Shown here one piece after another: positions 1-7,587 of a DNA stretch of 41,588 bases. Source of the DNA: an uncultured Chloroflexota bacterium (GTDB taxonomy: Bacteria > Chloroflexota > Chloroflexia > Chloroflexales > Roseiflexaceae); contig CALFIC010000161.1 in NCBI GenBank assembly GCA_937876225.1, positions 1 through 41,588 on the forward strand. The letters run 5' to 3'. The notes under the pieces are model-generated. The model made no database searches. It had not been told where the DNA came from and worked only from the letters and a program-made list of their open reading frames with translations. The position numbers and the translations under genes are program-made. The stretch's first letter is position 1. Every line of letters starts with the position of its first letter.

Positions 1-1
1 C

Positions 2-421
2 CTCGGCACCAAGCCCAACGTCAACCCGTGGGGCCAATGGAATTACCAAGAATTTACCGTCGAAGACCAAGTGGCGGCGTTTGTGCGCTTCGAAAACGGC
101 GCCTCGATGCTCCTCGAATGTTCGTGGGCCCTGAATGTCCCAGAATCCAAAGAGACGATTTCGTTGTCAGGTACCGAAGCCGGCCTCGACGTTTTCCCGC
201 TCAAGGTCAACAAAGCCCAATACGGCATGTTGACGCATTGGGTACCAGATTGGATGGAAAAAGAGAACGAAGAGCCGGGGATTGGCCAAGCAGCCGACTT
301 CGTCAATGCCATCAAACACGGCGGCACGCCCAATGTGTTGGCCGAACAAGCCTTGCAAGTCACCGATATCGTCGATGCGATTTATCGGAGTGCTGCTGCC
401 GGTCACGCCATCAAACTCTAA
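2..421 (+). CDS. Gfo/Idh/MocA family oxidoreductase, C-terminal part (5' truncated by window)
   Basis: The open frame enters from the left edge, so the N-terminal NAD(P)-binding Rossmann half is outside the window. The visible ~139 residues match the C-terminal alpha/beta domain of this family: a strand pair around VEDQVAAFVRFENGASMLLECSW, a LSGTEAGLDVFPLK strand, and the closing helix with AADFVNAIKHGGTPNV followed by ALQVTDIVDAIYRSAAAG. In the family this is the substrate-binding and dimer region of sugar or inositol dehydrogenases. The substrate cannot be told from this part. The gene ends in TAA and is followed 11 nt later by a strong terminator, so it is the last gene of its transcription unit. 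The sugar-catabolic genes at the other end of the window make a sugar role plausible, but nothing links them directly. Confidence 0.88.
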   Translation, partial: LGTKPNVNPWGQWNYQEFTVEDQVAAFVRFENGASMLLECSWALNVPESKETISLSGTEAGLDVFPLKVNKAQYGMLTHWVPDWMEKENEEPGIGQAADFVNAIKHGGTPNVLAEQALQVTDIVDAIYRSAAAGHAIKL

Positions 422-432
422 AACACACCAAG

Positions 433-469
433 ACCACCCATGGGCGTAATGCCTATGGGTGGTTTTTTG
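433..469 (+). terminator. Rho-independent terminator after the oxidoreductase
   Basis: A 13-bp stem (ACCACCCATGGGC with GCCTATGGGTGGT, one G-U pair) has a 5-nt loop GTAAT and runs straight into six T. It closes the oxidoreductase unit before the Rrf2 gene. Confidence 0.9.
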
Positions 470-493
470 CTACCCAATTGTTGCCAAACAAAA

Positions 494-504
494 TGGTATA
501 CAAT
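494..504 (+). promoter_or_regulatory. Probable extended -10 promoter of the Rrf2 gene
   Basis: TGGTATACAAT fits an extended -10 element (TG-n-TATAMT type) about 35 nt upstream of the ATG at 540. No convincing -35 lies at 16-18 nt. Similar TGGTATACT elements occur before the carbonic anhydrase gene and the sugar ABC operon in this window. Confidence 0.45.
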
Positions 505-539
505 GTCGGTAGAGTTTTGATTAATAGTGGGAATATGCC

Positions 540-1010
540 ATGCGACTCTCGAAGCGCGGAGAATACGGGTTACGAGCGATGATTTTGTTAGCCAGTGCCC
601 CGGCCAAATCACCGATGATGCAAATCAAAGGCATTGCCGCAGCCGAACATATTCCGATTAAATTCCTCGAACAAATCATGTTGTCGCTCAAAAACGCCGG
701 CTTGCTCCATAGCAAAATGGGAATCGGTGGCGGCTATTATTTAGCTAAACCCGCCCAAGAAATCACCCTCGGCAAAATCGTGCGCATCCTCGATGGTCCA
801 CTTGCGCCCATCGGTTGCGTATCGCAGATGGCGTACGAGCCTTGTAATTGTCCCGACGAAGCAACCTGCCAATTACGGGCAGTGATGGGCAATGTGCGCA
901 ATGCAATTAGCGACATCCTCGATCATACCAGCCTCGCCGATGTCGCTAATCCCGCGACGCATGCCCTACGCCAAGAGTTGCGTCAAAATCTGGGCGACCA
1001 ACTCGGCTGA
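540..1010 (+). CDS. Rrf2-family transcriptional regulator with four cysteines
   Basis: 156 residues, the usual length for Rrf2/IscR/NsrR regulators. The N-terminal winged helix-turn-helix is typical: MRLSKRGEYGLRAMILLA, then the recognition region IPIKFLEQIMLSLKNAGLLHS and the wing GIGGGYYLAKPAQEITLGKIVRILDG. The cysteines C93, C102, C104 and C110 sit where IscR-type members bind an iron-sulfur cluster. The spacing C-x8-C-x-C-x5-C differs from E. coli IscR, so the cluster and its role (redox, NO or iron-sulfur sensing) are open. No isc, suf or cysteine-synthesis gene is adjacent, so the target is not evident. The 3' end overlaps the convergent TerB-like gene by 45 nt (966-1010), so the two transcripts would be antisense there. 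Confidence 0.92.
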   Translation: MRLSKRGEYGLRAMILLASAPAKSPMMQIKGIAAAEHIPIKFLEQIMLSLKNAGLLHSKMGIGGGYYLAKPAQEITLGKIVRILDGPLAPIGCVSQMAYEPCNCPDEATCQLRAVMGNVRNAISDILDHTSLADVANPATHALRQELRQNLGDQLG

Positions 1011-1751
1011 TTCAAGGCGCACATAATGGAAATTGAGCGGTTGCTTTGACGTGTTGGTATGAATCACGATGGCGTTCGTGTATGGATCCGCACCGATTAC
1101 ATCTTTGAGCATAATCATCATCGTGCGGCGATCTCCCTTAAATACCACCCGCTGATTGGTAAAAATCAACTGCCCTTGGGCCACGGCCACATCTTCATAA
1201 ATCGGCATTGATTGACCTTTGGAGCCACCGATGCGATAACTCACGCCACGCATAATGCGCAAACTGACGCCATGGCTCCGCCCCACCGTTTCACGGCGCA
1301 CCATTTTGTTTTCATATAGGGTGACTGGCTCCGCCCAATAGGCTTTTTCGTTGGCGTACAAATTCAACCCAGTGACGGTAATGGGCGTCAAGCGCCCTTG
1401 GCTGACTTCGTAGAGCCGGCGTTGCACAAACAACACACTCAACAATTCACCCAACGTTTCACTGGGGACGTTGGTCAAGGTGACGATTTGTTGGATCAAC
1501 TGCATTTCGGCATCGTCGACGCGACCATCACTTTTGGCGCGCTGAATCACGTCACGCAAGGCATAGACACCTAGTTCGTGGATTTGTTCGGCACTAAATC
1601 CATGCGAGGTTATTTCGCGGTAGAGCTTGCCCATTTCGTTGACATCGAGGGTCATATCAGAAATTGCTTGCACAAACAATTGCCGCACCGCTTCGAGCTC
1701 TTGGGCATCTTGAATGCCAGATTTAATCGACTGAATCAATTTATCGAACAT
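966..1751 (-). CDS. TerB-like / PH-like domain protein
   Basis: 261 residues, cytoplasmic (no signal or membrane segment). Residues ~1-115 are all-helical with acidic turns of the TerB kind: AISDMTLDVNEMGKL and SDGRVDDAEMQLIQQIV, where TerB-like proteins carry metal-binding acidic residues. The C-terminal ~100 residues are beta-rich, with GQLIFTNQRVVFKGDRR, MIMLKDVIGAD and VRLESAELVAQIL. That is the pattern of bacterial PH/GRAM-like domains seen on proteins next to kinases and VWA proteins. I assign both domains by pattern, not by a database hit. Start: ATG at 1751 with GGAGGA just upstream. It is divergent from the VWA gene at 1929, which suggests it belongs to the same TerY/TerB-type signalling island. 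Specific function unknown. Confidence 0.7.
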   Translation of the reverse strand: MFDKLIQSIKSGIQDAQELEAVRQLFVQAISDMTLDVNEMGKLYREITSHGFSAEQIHELGVYALRDVIQRAKSDGRVDDAEMQLIQQIVTLTNVPSETLGELLSVLFVQRRLYEVSQGRLTPITVTGLNLYANEKAYWAEPVTLYENKMVRRETVGRSHGVSLRIMRGVSYRIGGSKGQSMPIYEDVAVAQGQLIFTNQRVVFKGDRRTMMIMLKDVIGADPYTNAIVIHTNTSKQPLNFHYVRLESAELVAQILTQLLA

Positions 1752-1928
1752 GGTTCCTCCATAACAACGTCATCACTACAACGCAATAATGTATACTACG
1801 CTATTATGACGGAGAATACACGCCACGTTGCAACTATCACCATGCGCATAACGTCTAGATGAACGGAATTATGCAACCGGATTATTTTTTGTTGTATGAA
1901 AATGTGTGTATAGAGGAGCACGTCACCA

Positions 1929-2588
1929 ATGACGAACTTACCAGATGTCTCATTTGACCCTACTAATCCTGATCCACGTTGTGCCTGTGTCCTCGTCCTC
2001 GACACGTCGGGTTCGATGCACGGTGAAAAAATCGACCAGCTCAACCAAGGCTTAGCCGCCTTCCGTGATTCGTTGCAGACCGATAGCGTGGCCCAATCAC
2101 GGGTCGAAATCGCCATCGTGACCTTTGGTCCGGCCCAATTACTCCAAGACTTTACTGGTGCCAGCCAATTCAATCCGCCCACCTTGGCTGCCAGTGGTGA
2201 CACCCCTCTCGGTGCCGCCTTACAACAAGCGCTTGACATGATTACCATGCGCAAAAAACTCTACCGCGATAACGGCACTCCCTACTATCGCCCATGGATT
2301 TTTTTGATTACCGATGGTGCCCCTACCGACAACGACGCTTGGAAAAACGCCGCCGTCCGGATTAAAGACGAAGAATCCCGCAAGGGCGTGGCATTCTTCT
2401 CCGTAGGTGTCGAAGGTGCTGACATGGAAGTGCTCAAGCAATTGTCGACCCGGCCACCGTTGCCCCTCAAAGGTTACTCGTTCCGCGAAATGTTTGTCTG
2501 GTTGTCAGCCAGCCTCGGCAAAGTGTCGCAATCACAACCGGGCCAACAGGTACCGTTGACCCCACCCGAAGGCTGGACCACGGTATAA
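1929..2588 (+). CDS. TerY-like VWA domain protein
   Basis: 219 residues, nearly one complete von Willebrand A domain. The MIDAS metal site is intact: DTSGS at residues 25-29 (D25, S27, S29), T92 in SGDTPLG and D129 in LITDGAPTD. The length and the segments GLAAFRDSL, VEIAIVTFG and FFSVGVEGADMEVLKQLS are those of the TerY family. No signal peptide, so it is cytosolic. GAGGAG lies 9 nt before the ATG. It is followed by a PP2C gene and, two genes later, by a Ser/Thr kinase with a zinc ribbon. These three together are the TerY-P triad described from comparative genomics of tellurium-resistance-like loci. The role is probably to scaffold or bind the kinase/phosphatase pair in a metal-dependent way (inference). 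Confidence 0.9.
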   Translation: MTNLPDVSFDPTNPDPRCACVLVLDTSGSMHGEKIDQLNQGLAAFRDSLQTDSVAQSRVEIAIVTFGPAQLLQDFTGASQFNPPTLAASGDTPLGAALQQALDMITMRKKLYRDNGTPYYRPWIFLITDGAPTDNDAWKNAAVRIKDEESRKGVAFFSVGVEGADMEVLKQLSTRPPLPLKGYSFREMFVWLSASLGKVSQSQPGQQVPLTPPEGWTTV

Positions 2589-2597
2589 CAAAATTAC

Positions 2598-2632
2598 AAT
2601 CCTCCCATGTGTTGCTGACACATGGGAGGATT
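2598..2632 (+). terminator. Perfect 15-bp hairpin between VWA and PP2C genes
   Basis: AATCCTCCCATGTGT pairs perfectly with ACACATGGGAGGATT around a TGCTG loop. It lacks a long T-tract downstream (CTTACAACG follows), so it may be a weak terminator or an mRNA-stabilising or processing hairpin inside the operon rather than a full stop. Confidence 0.65.
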
Positions 2633-2653
2633 CTTACAACGAACGGATAGAGC

Positions 2654-3460
2654 ATGAACTGGCGCATTGCCAAAGCTTCGATTATCGGCACTGGCCATAT
2701 CGGCGCCAATATGCCGTGTCAAGATAGTCATTATGTCATGCAAACAGGCGACATGTTGATTGTTGCGGTGTCAGACGGACTTGGCTCGGCCGCCCATTCC
2801 GAAATCGGCTCCAAAATCGCAAGTGAACAGGCCGTTACCCATATCGCCAATTATTTTGATTCACTCAAGCCCCCCAAAAAACGCCTTCAATGGTGGCCAT
2901 TCCCAGCAAAACCTCAGCCCAACACTCAACCTGACGCCAGCACACTCGAAACCGTCTGTCGCACCGCCTTTACCGTTGCCCGCGATGCCGTGGGCGTGCG
3001 TGCCACCGCCGAACGCAAAGAGCTCCGTGATTTCGCTTGTACCTTGCTGGTGGCGGTAGTGATGCCCAATGACTGGGTGGTCATGCACATTGGGGATGGG
3101 GCGGTGGTTGGCATATTTGACAACGAAACCACGCGCACGTTGAGCACACCCGATAACGGCGAATTCATCAACGTCACCATGCCCTTGACGAGTGCTGATT
3201 ATTTGACCCATTTGCGCTTTAGCCACAAGGCAGAAGCATTACGCGGTGTGGCATTGATGAGCGATGGCGTGCAACCGATGTGTATCAACTACAAAACGGG
3301 CGAAGCCTACGACGGTTTTTTTCGGCCGATTATCCAATGGTTGCGCACCTTGGATTTGGCAGATACCGATGTATCCATGCAAAAACTCCTCGATACACCC
3401 CGCTTCCGCCAAAAAAGCGACGACGACATGACCCTGGTACTCGCTTTACGGGAGTCCTAA
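2654..3460 (+). CDS. PP2C-family Ser/Thr protein phosphatase
   Basis: 268 residues, a full PP2C_2-type catalytic domain without membrane segments. Metal-binding and core motifs are present in order: QDS (D24), VSDGLGSA (D41, G42), the CTLLVAVV strand, HIGDGAVVG, ALMSDGVQ and SDDDMTLVLA near the C-terminus. An insert rich in Pro and basic residues (~73-95, KPPKKRLQWWPFPAKPQPN) separates the first two motifs. It would remove phosphate from Ser/Thr, most likely reversing the kinase encoded at 4880. It lies 65 nt behind the VWA gene and 22 nt ahead of the MOSC gene on the same strand. Confidence 0.92.
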   Translation: MNWRIAKASIIGTGHIGANMPCQDSHYVMQTGDMLIVAVSDGLGSAAHSEIGSKIASEQAVTHIANYFDSLKPPKKRLQWWPFPAKPQPNTQPDASTLETVCRTAFTVARDAVGVRATAERKELRDFACTLLVAVVMPNDWVVMHIGDGAVVGIFDNETTRTLSTPDNGEFINVTMPLTSADYLTHLRFSHKAEALRGVALMSDGVQPMCINYKTGEAYDGFFRPIIQWLRTLDLADTDVSMQKLLDTPRFRQKSDDDMTLVLALRES

Positions 3461-3482
3461 TCAGAGCGGGGAATTTATTCCA

Positions 3483-4136
3483 ATGCATGTATTGAGCATC
3501 AACATCGGTCAAGCGCAACCACTCGACCCTAATAATCCAAGTCGGACTTCAGGGATCTTCAAGACGACTGCGGTAGGTCCGGTGCATATCACCGTCACCG
3601 GCGTTACGGGTGACGTCATCGTCAACACCCAAAACCATGGCGGAGTCGACCAAGCCGTCTACGTCTATGGACGCCCCGATTACGACGCATTCGAACGCGA
3701 GCTCGGCTACGCCTTGCCAAATGGCATTTTCGGTGAAAATCTAACGATTGCGAATCTCGAAAGTGCATCATTTACCATTGGCGATCGGCTCGTCATTGGC
3801 GATGTGATACTCGAAGTCACGGCACCCCGTACTCCATGCGAGTCATTGAATGCCCGCATGAAAGACAATCAGTTCGTCAAACGGTTTTTTGCGGTCGACC
3901 GCCCAGGGTTCTACTGTCGTGTCATCACCCCCGGCGCTATCCAGAACGGCGATGTGGTCGCGTACCAGCCTTATCATCGCCCGGGTATTCGCATCGTCGA
4001 CGCCCATCAGATTATGCGTCCTGGCCAGGCACACACGACTGACACCATACGACGATTCTTGGCAGAACCGATTCATATCCGGTTGCGCACCTATCTCGCA
4101 TCTGAACTCGCCCGCCGCGAAGCTGAGGGGCACTAA
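3483..4136 (+). CDS. MOSC domain protein, YiiM-like
   Basis: 217 residues, the size of YiiM. MOSC domains bind a molybdenum cofactor through a conserved Cys, here in the motif APRTPCESL (~residue 120). Other family marks are NHGGVDQAVYVYGRPDYDAFE, GIFGENLTI, GDRLVIGDVILEVT and the C-terminal three-helix tail with SELARRE. E. coli YiiM uses the cofactor to reduce N-hydroxylated compounds, so a detoxifying or redox role is possible. The gene lies 22 nt after the PP2C gene, between phosphatase and kinase, so it is probably co-transcribed with the signalling genes. No molybdopterin-synthesis gene is nearby. Confidence 0.9.
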   Translation: MHVLSINIGQAQPLDPNNPSRTSGIFKTTAVGPVHITVTGVTGDVIVNTQNHGGVDQAVYVYGRPDYDAFERELGYALPNGIFGENLTIANLESASFTIGDRLVIGDVILEVTAPRTPCESLNARMKDNQFVKRFFAVDRPGFYCRVITPGAIQNGDVVAYQPYHRPGIRIVDAHQIMRPGQAHTTDTIRRFLAEPIHIRLRTYLASELARREAEGH

Positions 4137-4178
4137 CATTCGCAACGATCAACCCGCATTCGATAACAACAAACGACA

Positions 4179-4234
4179 TTGACACGCCGCGTACAAAATT
4201 CATAATTCCGAATGCAAGCGTGAATTGGTATACT
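4179..4234 (+). promoter_or_regulatory. Two overlapping promoters upstream of carbonic anhydrase
   Basis: The first has a consensus -35 TTGACA (4179-4184), a 16-nt spacer and CATAAT (4201-4206). The second is an extended -10, TGGTATACT (TG at 4226-4227, TATACT 4229-4234), with a weak TTCCGA 17 nt before it. Both point at the carbonic anhydrase gene at 4287, so the gene, and possibly the kinase behind it, can be transcribed independently of the VWA-PP2C-MOSC part. Confidence 0.6.
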
Positions 4235-4286
4235 ACCAACAGATGCACATTCACTCATCGTCGTTGCATCCTAGAAATGTATCATC

Positions 4287-4850
4287 ATGAACTTACTGGA
4301 TTCGTTGTTAGCGCATAATCAGTCGTTTGTTTCATCACGGTCGTACGAACAATTCCAAACCGATGATCGCTTCCCAGACAAGGGTTTGGCCGTACTGGCC
4401 TGCATGGACGCCCGCTTGGTCGAATTGTTGCCCAAAGCGATGGGCATCAAAAACGGCGACGCCAAAATCATCAAAAACGCCGGTGCCTTGGTCACTAGTC
4501 CCTGGGGAGCGGTGATGCGTAGTCTGCTCGTGGCAGTCTATAGCCTACGCGCCGAAGAAATCTGTGTGGTGGCCCACCACGATTGTGGCATGAGCACCAT
4601 CGACCCACAACAAATATTGACCCTGGCCCACGAGCGTGGGATTTCGCACGATACCATCAACACCTTGCGCTATGCCGGGATTGATTTCGAATCGTGGCTC
4701 AAAGGTTTTGACAACGTCGAGGATAGTGTGCGCAATACGGTATCGATTATCAAAAACCATCCACTGTTGCCCAAAGATGTGCCCGTCCACGGGTTAGTCA
4801 TTCATCCCGACACCGGTCGTCTCGATATGATTGTAAATGGCTACCTGTAA
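4287..4850 (+). CDS. Beta-class carbonic anhydrase, YtiB type
   Basis: 187 residues, the same length and close pattern as Bacillus YtiB-type beta-carbonic anhydrases. Zinc-site residues are visible: C39 with D41 and R43 in ACMDAR, then H97 and C100 in HHDCGM. The segments IKNAGALVTSPWGAVMRSLLVAVY, VEDSVRNTV and VHGLVIHPDTGRLDMIVNGY are family signatures. It interconverts CO2 and bicarbonate in the cytosol, supplying bicarbonate to carboxylases or buffering pH. It starts 150 nt after the MOSC gene behind its own promoters and ends 29 nt before the kinase gene. Confidence 0.93.
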   Translation: MNLLDSLLAHNQSFVSSRSYEQFQTDDRFPDKGLAVLACMDARLVELLPKAMGIKNGDAKIIKNAGALVTSPWGAVMRSLLVAVYSLRAEEICVVAHHDCGMSTIDPQQILTLAHERGISHDTINTLRYAGIDFESWLKGFDNVEDSVRNTVSIIKNHPLLPKDVPVHGLVIHPDTGRLDMIVNGYL

Positions 4851-4879
4851 TTTTGCAGCGGTAGCAACAAGGGAACGAA

Positions 4880-7576
4880 ATGCCACGTTTTCGCACTGAT
4901 AAAGGCCAAACAATCACCACCGGTCCGCAATTGGGAGCAGGTGGTGAGGGTGCGGTGTTTGATGTGGTGGGGCAACCCGCCATGGTCGCAAAAATCTACC
5001 ACGCCCATCGTCTCGACGCTGCCCTCGCCGCCAAAGTCACCGCCATGGTGGCCGACCCACCCGACGATGAAACCCGTGCCAAATTCAATCATGTGTCGAT
5101 TGCTTGGCCCGAGGCAGTGCTGTTTGACGGCAACACCTTTATGGGCTATCTGATGCCCAAAATCCCCAAATCTGACGATTTGTATGATTTGTTGCAACCG
5201 CAACAACGGGCCAAAGAACACCCTACCTTGAACCATCGTCACTTGTATCGCTCGGCGCGGAATTTTGCGTTGGCGATGGCAGCTATCCATCGCAAGGGGT
5301 ATGTGATTGGCGACGTCAACTTCAAAAATGCCTTGTTTAACGATGATGCATTGATTACGGTGGTTGATTGCGATTCGATGCAGGTCACCGATGCCCAACG
5401 CGTCGTGCATCGCTGCCTCGTCGGCATCCCCGAGTACACGTCACCCGAGCTACAAGGCCAAGATTTCGCCAAAGTCAATCGTAACGCCAACAACGATGCC
5501 TTTGGCTTGGCGGTATTGACGTTTCAATTGCTGATGCAAGGCTTCCACCCCTTTGCGGGGCGGCCATTGCCTGGGGCACCCGATGTCGAACAAGTGCATG
5601 TCTATTGCATCACCAAAAAAATATTCCCCTACGTAACCAACAAATTTTTTGCACCGCCTGTGGCAGCGCCACCAATCGGGGCATTGCCGGCTGTATTACA
5701 AAATTTATTCAGTCGGGCGTTTTTGACCACCAATCGCCCCACTCCCAAAGAATGGGCCGACACCATCGAGATGATCGAATCGCGCTTGGTGCAATGTAGT
5801 AACAATCCCGATCATTGGTACCCGAGTGACGGCGCATGTGTAATTTGCGAAGTCGACTACAACGTGGGGCGACGCAAGCGCCCGGCCGGCGCTCCCAATC
5901 AGCCGACGGTGCAGATGCAAGTGCCGTTGAGTATGCCGACCGCTGCCACCCCCACCAAACCAGCGACCCACCAACCCGCACCGGTATCGACCCGTAGTCC
6001 AGCAACACCAACACCAACACCGACGTTCCGAGTGCCACAGACGTCAGCACCAGCTACACCAGCACCCGCCGCCAAGCCAACAATGCCGACGATTCCCCCA
6101 GCAACGGCGACGCCACAATCAGCACCATCATTGAGTATGCCGTCAGGCAATCTGAGTGGCGGCTTATGGTGGGCGTGGATCGTTTCGACTATTGCGGGAA
6201 TTTGGGGTAGTACGTTGGGCAAAATCGTACTGATTGGGGCGGTCATCGGCATGTGTGCCATCGGCAGTACGCTCTTTAATACGCCCAATAACAACTCGAC
6301 CGCTAACGATACCAGCGTAAGTAGCGCAAACAGTGTGGTGGCGACCGATATCCCTGCGCAAATCCCTACTGATGTACCGATGGCCACCGCAATTAGCGCC
6401 CCTGCGCCTACCGAACAACCTACCGCAGTAATTGTATTACCGGCTTGCAACGCCGATAGCATTGTTGCGGCAGCCTGGCCGATGCTCAATAGCACTGCCC
6501 AAAACGCATTGCGCCTCAAAAGTATCGACGGCAATTTGGCCACCCGCTATGGTACGAGTATCGACATCACCAAACTCCTCGTAGCGACGAGTAGTCAAAT
6601 CGTCGCTCCTGAACAAGCGCTGGCCCAATGTGGTGATGGTGCGGGGGTGGTGCGCGCTCCATTTGGCACGACCGCCGGCATGTTACTCGACTGTCAGCTC
6701 AACAATACCTGCACGCAACAGACGGCCGTAATGCGCCAAGCACAACTAGTAATTCGTAATCAGACGCTATTTGCTGAAGTCAATATTGACCCAAGTAAAT
6801 CGCTATTAGGTCAATTTAGTCAACGCAGTGTCAATAAAAACATCATCAACGTTGCCGTAATGAATAATGATAACAATTGGGAATCGTTGGTGGCCTCATT
6901 GATTCACACTCCACTCGTTACCAGCAACAAATCCAAAGGGGTGTGGACAAGCGCGAATGAATTAATTTCGACGCCAGTAGCACGCGCCGCCAATGAGTCT
7001 GCGTACGACGATATCCGTGGAATCAGCCCACTCACCCAGCCCACCAGCCTCAATCAACTTAGTCGCACCATCGATTTCAGTAAAATCCGCTGGAGCGACG
7101 GCACACCACTGGCCGCCGCAGATTATGTACGCTGGTTTGCCAATTGCCCATCAATCAATGCATCGCTCTGTCAATTCATGGTTAGTGTCGTAGCCAAATC
7201 AGCCAACAAAATCACTATTACCTATATCCCAGGCTTACCCGCTACGCTCGCCAATCTGATGGCACCAGAAGCGCTCAAGGGCAGTGACCAGAGTATTCTC
7301 ACGAGTCAAAGTGGCGTTTGGCGGGTGGTGTCACGGAGTGCTGACACCATAACACTCCAAAACGCCAGCAACACGACACTCAAAATCCAGCGGATTGATG
7401 GCACTGCCATGCAACCCTTTTTGGATGCGTTGCGTCAAAACGGCAGTGATTTGGTGATTGTGGCACCTGAATACAGTGCCGCTGTTGCCGCCGCCATCGC
7501 CGCTCAACCGTTACCCACGAATTACGCGGTCGAACTCGTCCCTACTGGTGCTATCTACACCTACAAAACTCCCTAA
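4880..7576 (+). CDS. Transmembrane Ser/Thr protein kinase with zinc ribbon and solute-binding-like ectodomain
   Basis: 898 residues. Kinase domain ~10-300: Gly-rich loop LGAGGEGAVF (18-27), VAK with K38, a catalytic loop GDVNFKN (D145, N150) in place of HRDxKxxN, a VVDCD motif at 161-165 in place of DFG, and SPE at 188-190. This divergent pattern fits the TerY-associated kinases. A zinc-ribbon-like knuckle follows with C306, H312, C320 and C323. Residues 335-425 are a Pro/Thr/Ala-rich linker, 429-465 hydrophobic membrane segment(s), and 466-898 is extracytoplasmic. The ectodomain has four Cys (584, 605, 611, 756 among others). Around 735-755 a stretch IRWSDGTPLAAADYV closely resembles the signature of family 5 (peptide/nickel-type) solute-binding proteins. 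It therefore looks like a one-component receptor kinase sensing a small ligand outside the membrane. The next gene, 11 nt on, encodes a binding lipoprotein. Confidence 0.88.
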   Translation: MPRFRTDKGQTITTGPQLGAGGEGAVFDVVGQPAMVAKIYHAHRLDAALAAKVTAMVADPPDDETRAKFNHVSIAWPEAVLFDGNTFMGYLMPKIPKSDDLYDLLQPQQRAKEHPTLNHRHLYRSARNFALAMAAIHRKGYVIGDVNFKNALFNDDALITVVDCDSMQVTDAQRVVHRCLVGIPEYTSPELQGQDFAKVNRNANNDAFGLAVLTFQLLMQGFHPFAGRPLPGAPDVEQVHVYCITKKIFPYVTNKFFAPPVAAPPIGALPAVLQNLFSRAFLTTNRPTPKEWADTIEMIESRLVQCSNNPDHWYPSDGACVICEVDYNVGRRKRPAGAPNQPTVQMQVPLSMPTAATPTKPATHQPAPVSTRSPATPTPTPTFRVPQTSAPATPAPAAKPTMPTIPPATATPQSAPSLSMPSGNLSGGLWWAWIVSTIAGIWGSTLGKIVLIGAVIGMCAIGSTLFNTPNNNSTANDTSVSSANSVVATDIPAQIPTDVPMATAISAPAPTEQPTAVIVLPACNADSIVAAAWPMLNSTAQNALRLKSIDGNLATRYGTSIDITKLLVATSSQIVAPEQALAQCGDGAGVVRAPFGTTAGMLLDCQLNNTCTQQTAVMRQAQLVIRNQTLFAEVNIDPSKSLLGQFSQRSVNKNIINVAVMNNDNNWESLVASLIHTPLVTSNKSKGVWTSANELISTPVARAANESAYDDIRGISPLTQPTSLNQLSRTIDFSKIRWSDGTPLAAADYVRWFANCPSINASLCQFMVSVVAKSANKITITYIPGLPATLANLMAPEALKGSDQSILTSQSGVWRVVSRSADTITLQNASNTTLKIQRIDGTAMQPFLDALRQNGSDLVIVAPEYSAAVAAAIAAQPLPTNYAVELVPTGAIYTYKTP

Positions 7577-7587
7577 AGGAGACTATT

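Noticed and set aside
1929..7576. Tellurite resistance operon
   Set aside because: Only TerY/TerB-like proteins are present; TerC, TerD/TerE/TerZ are absent, so resistance is not supported.
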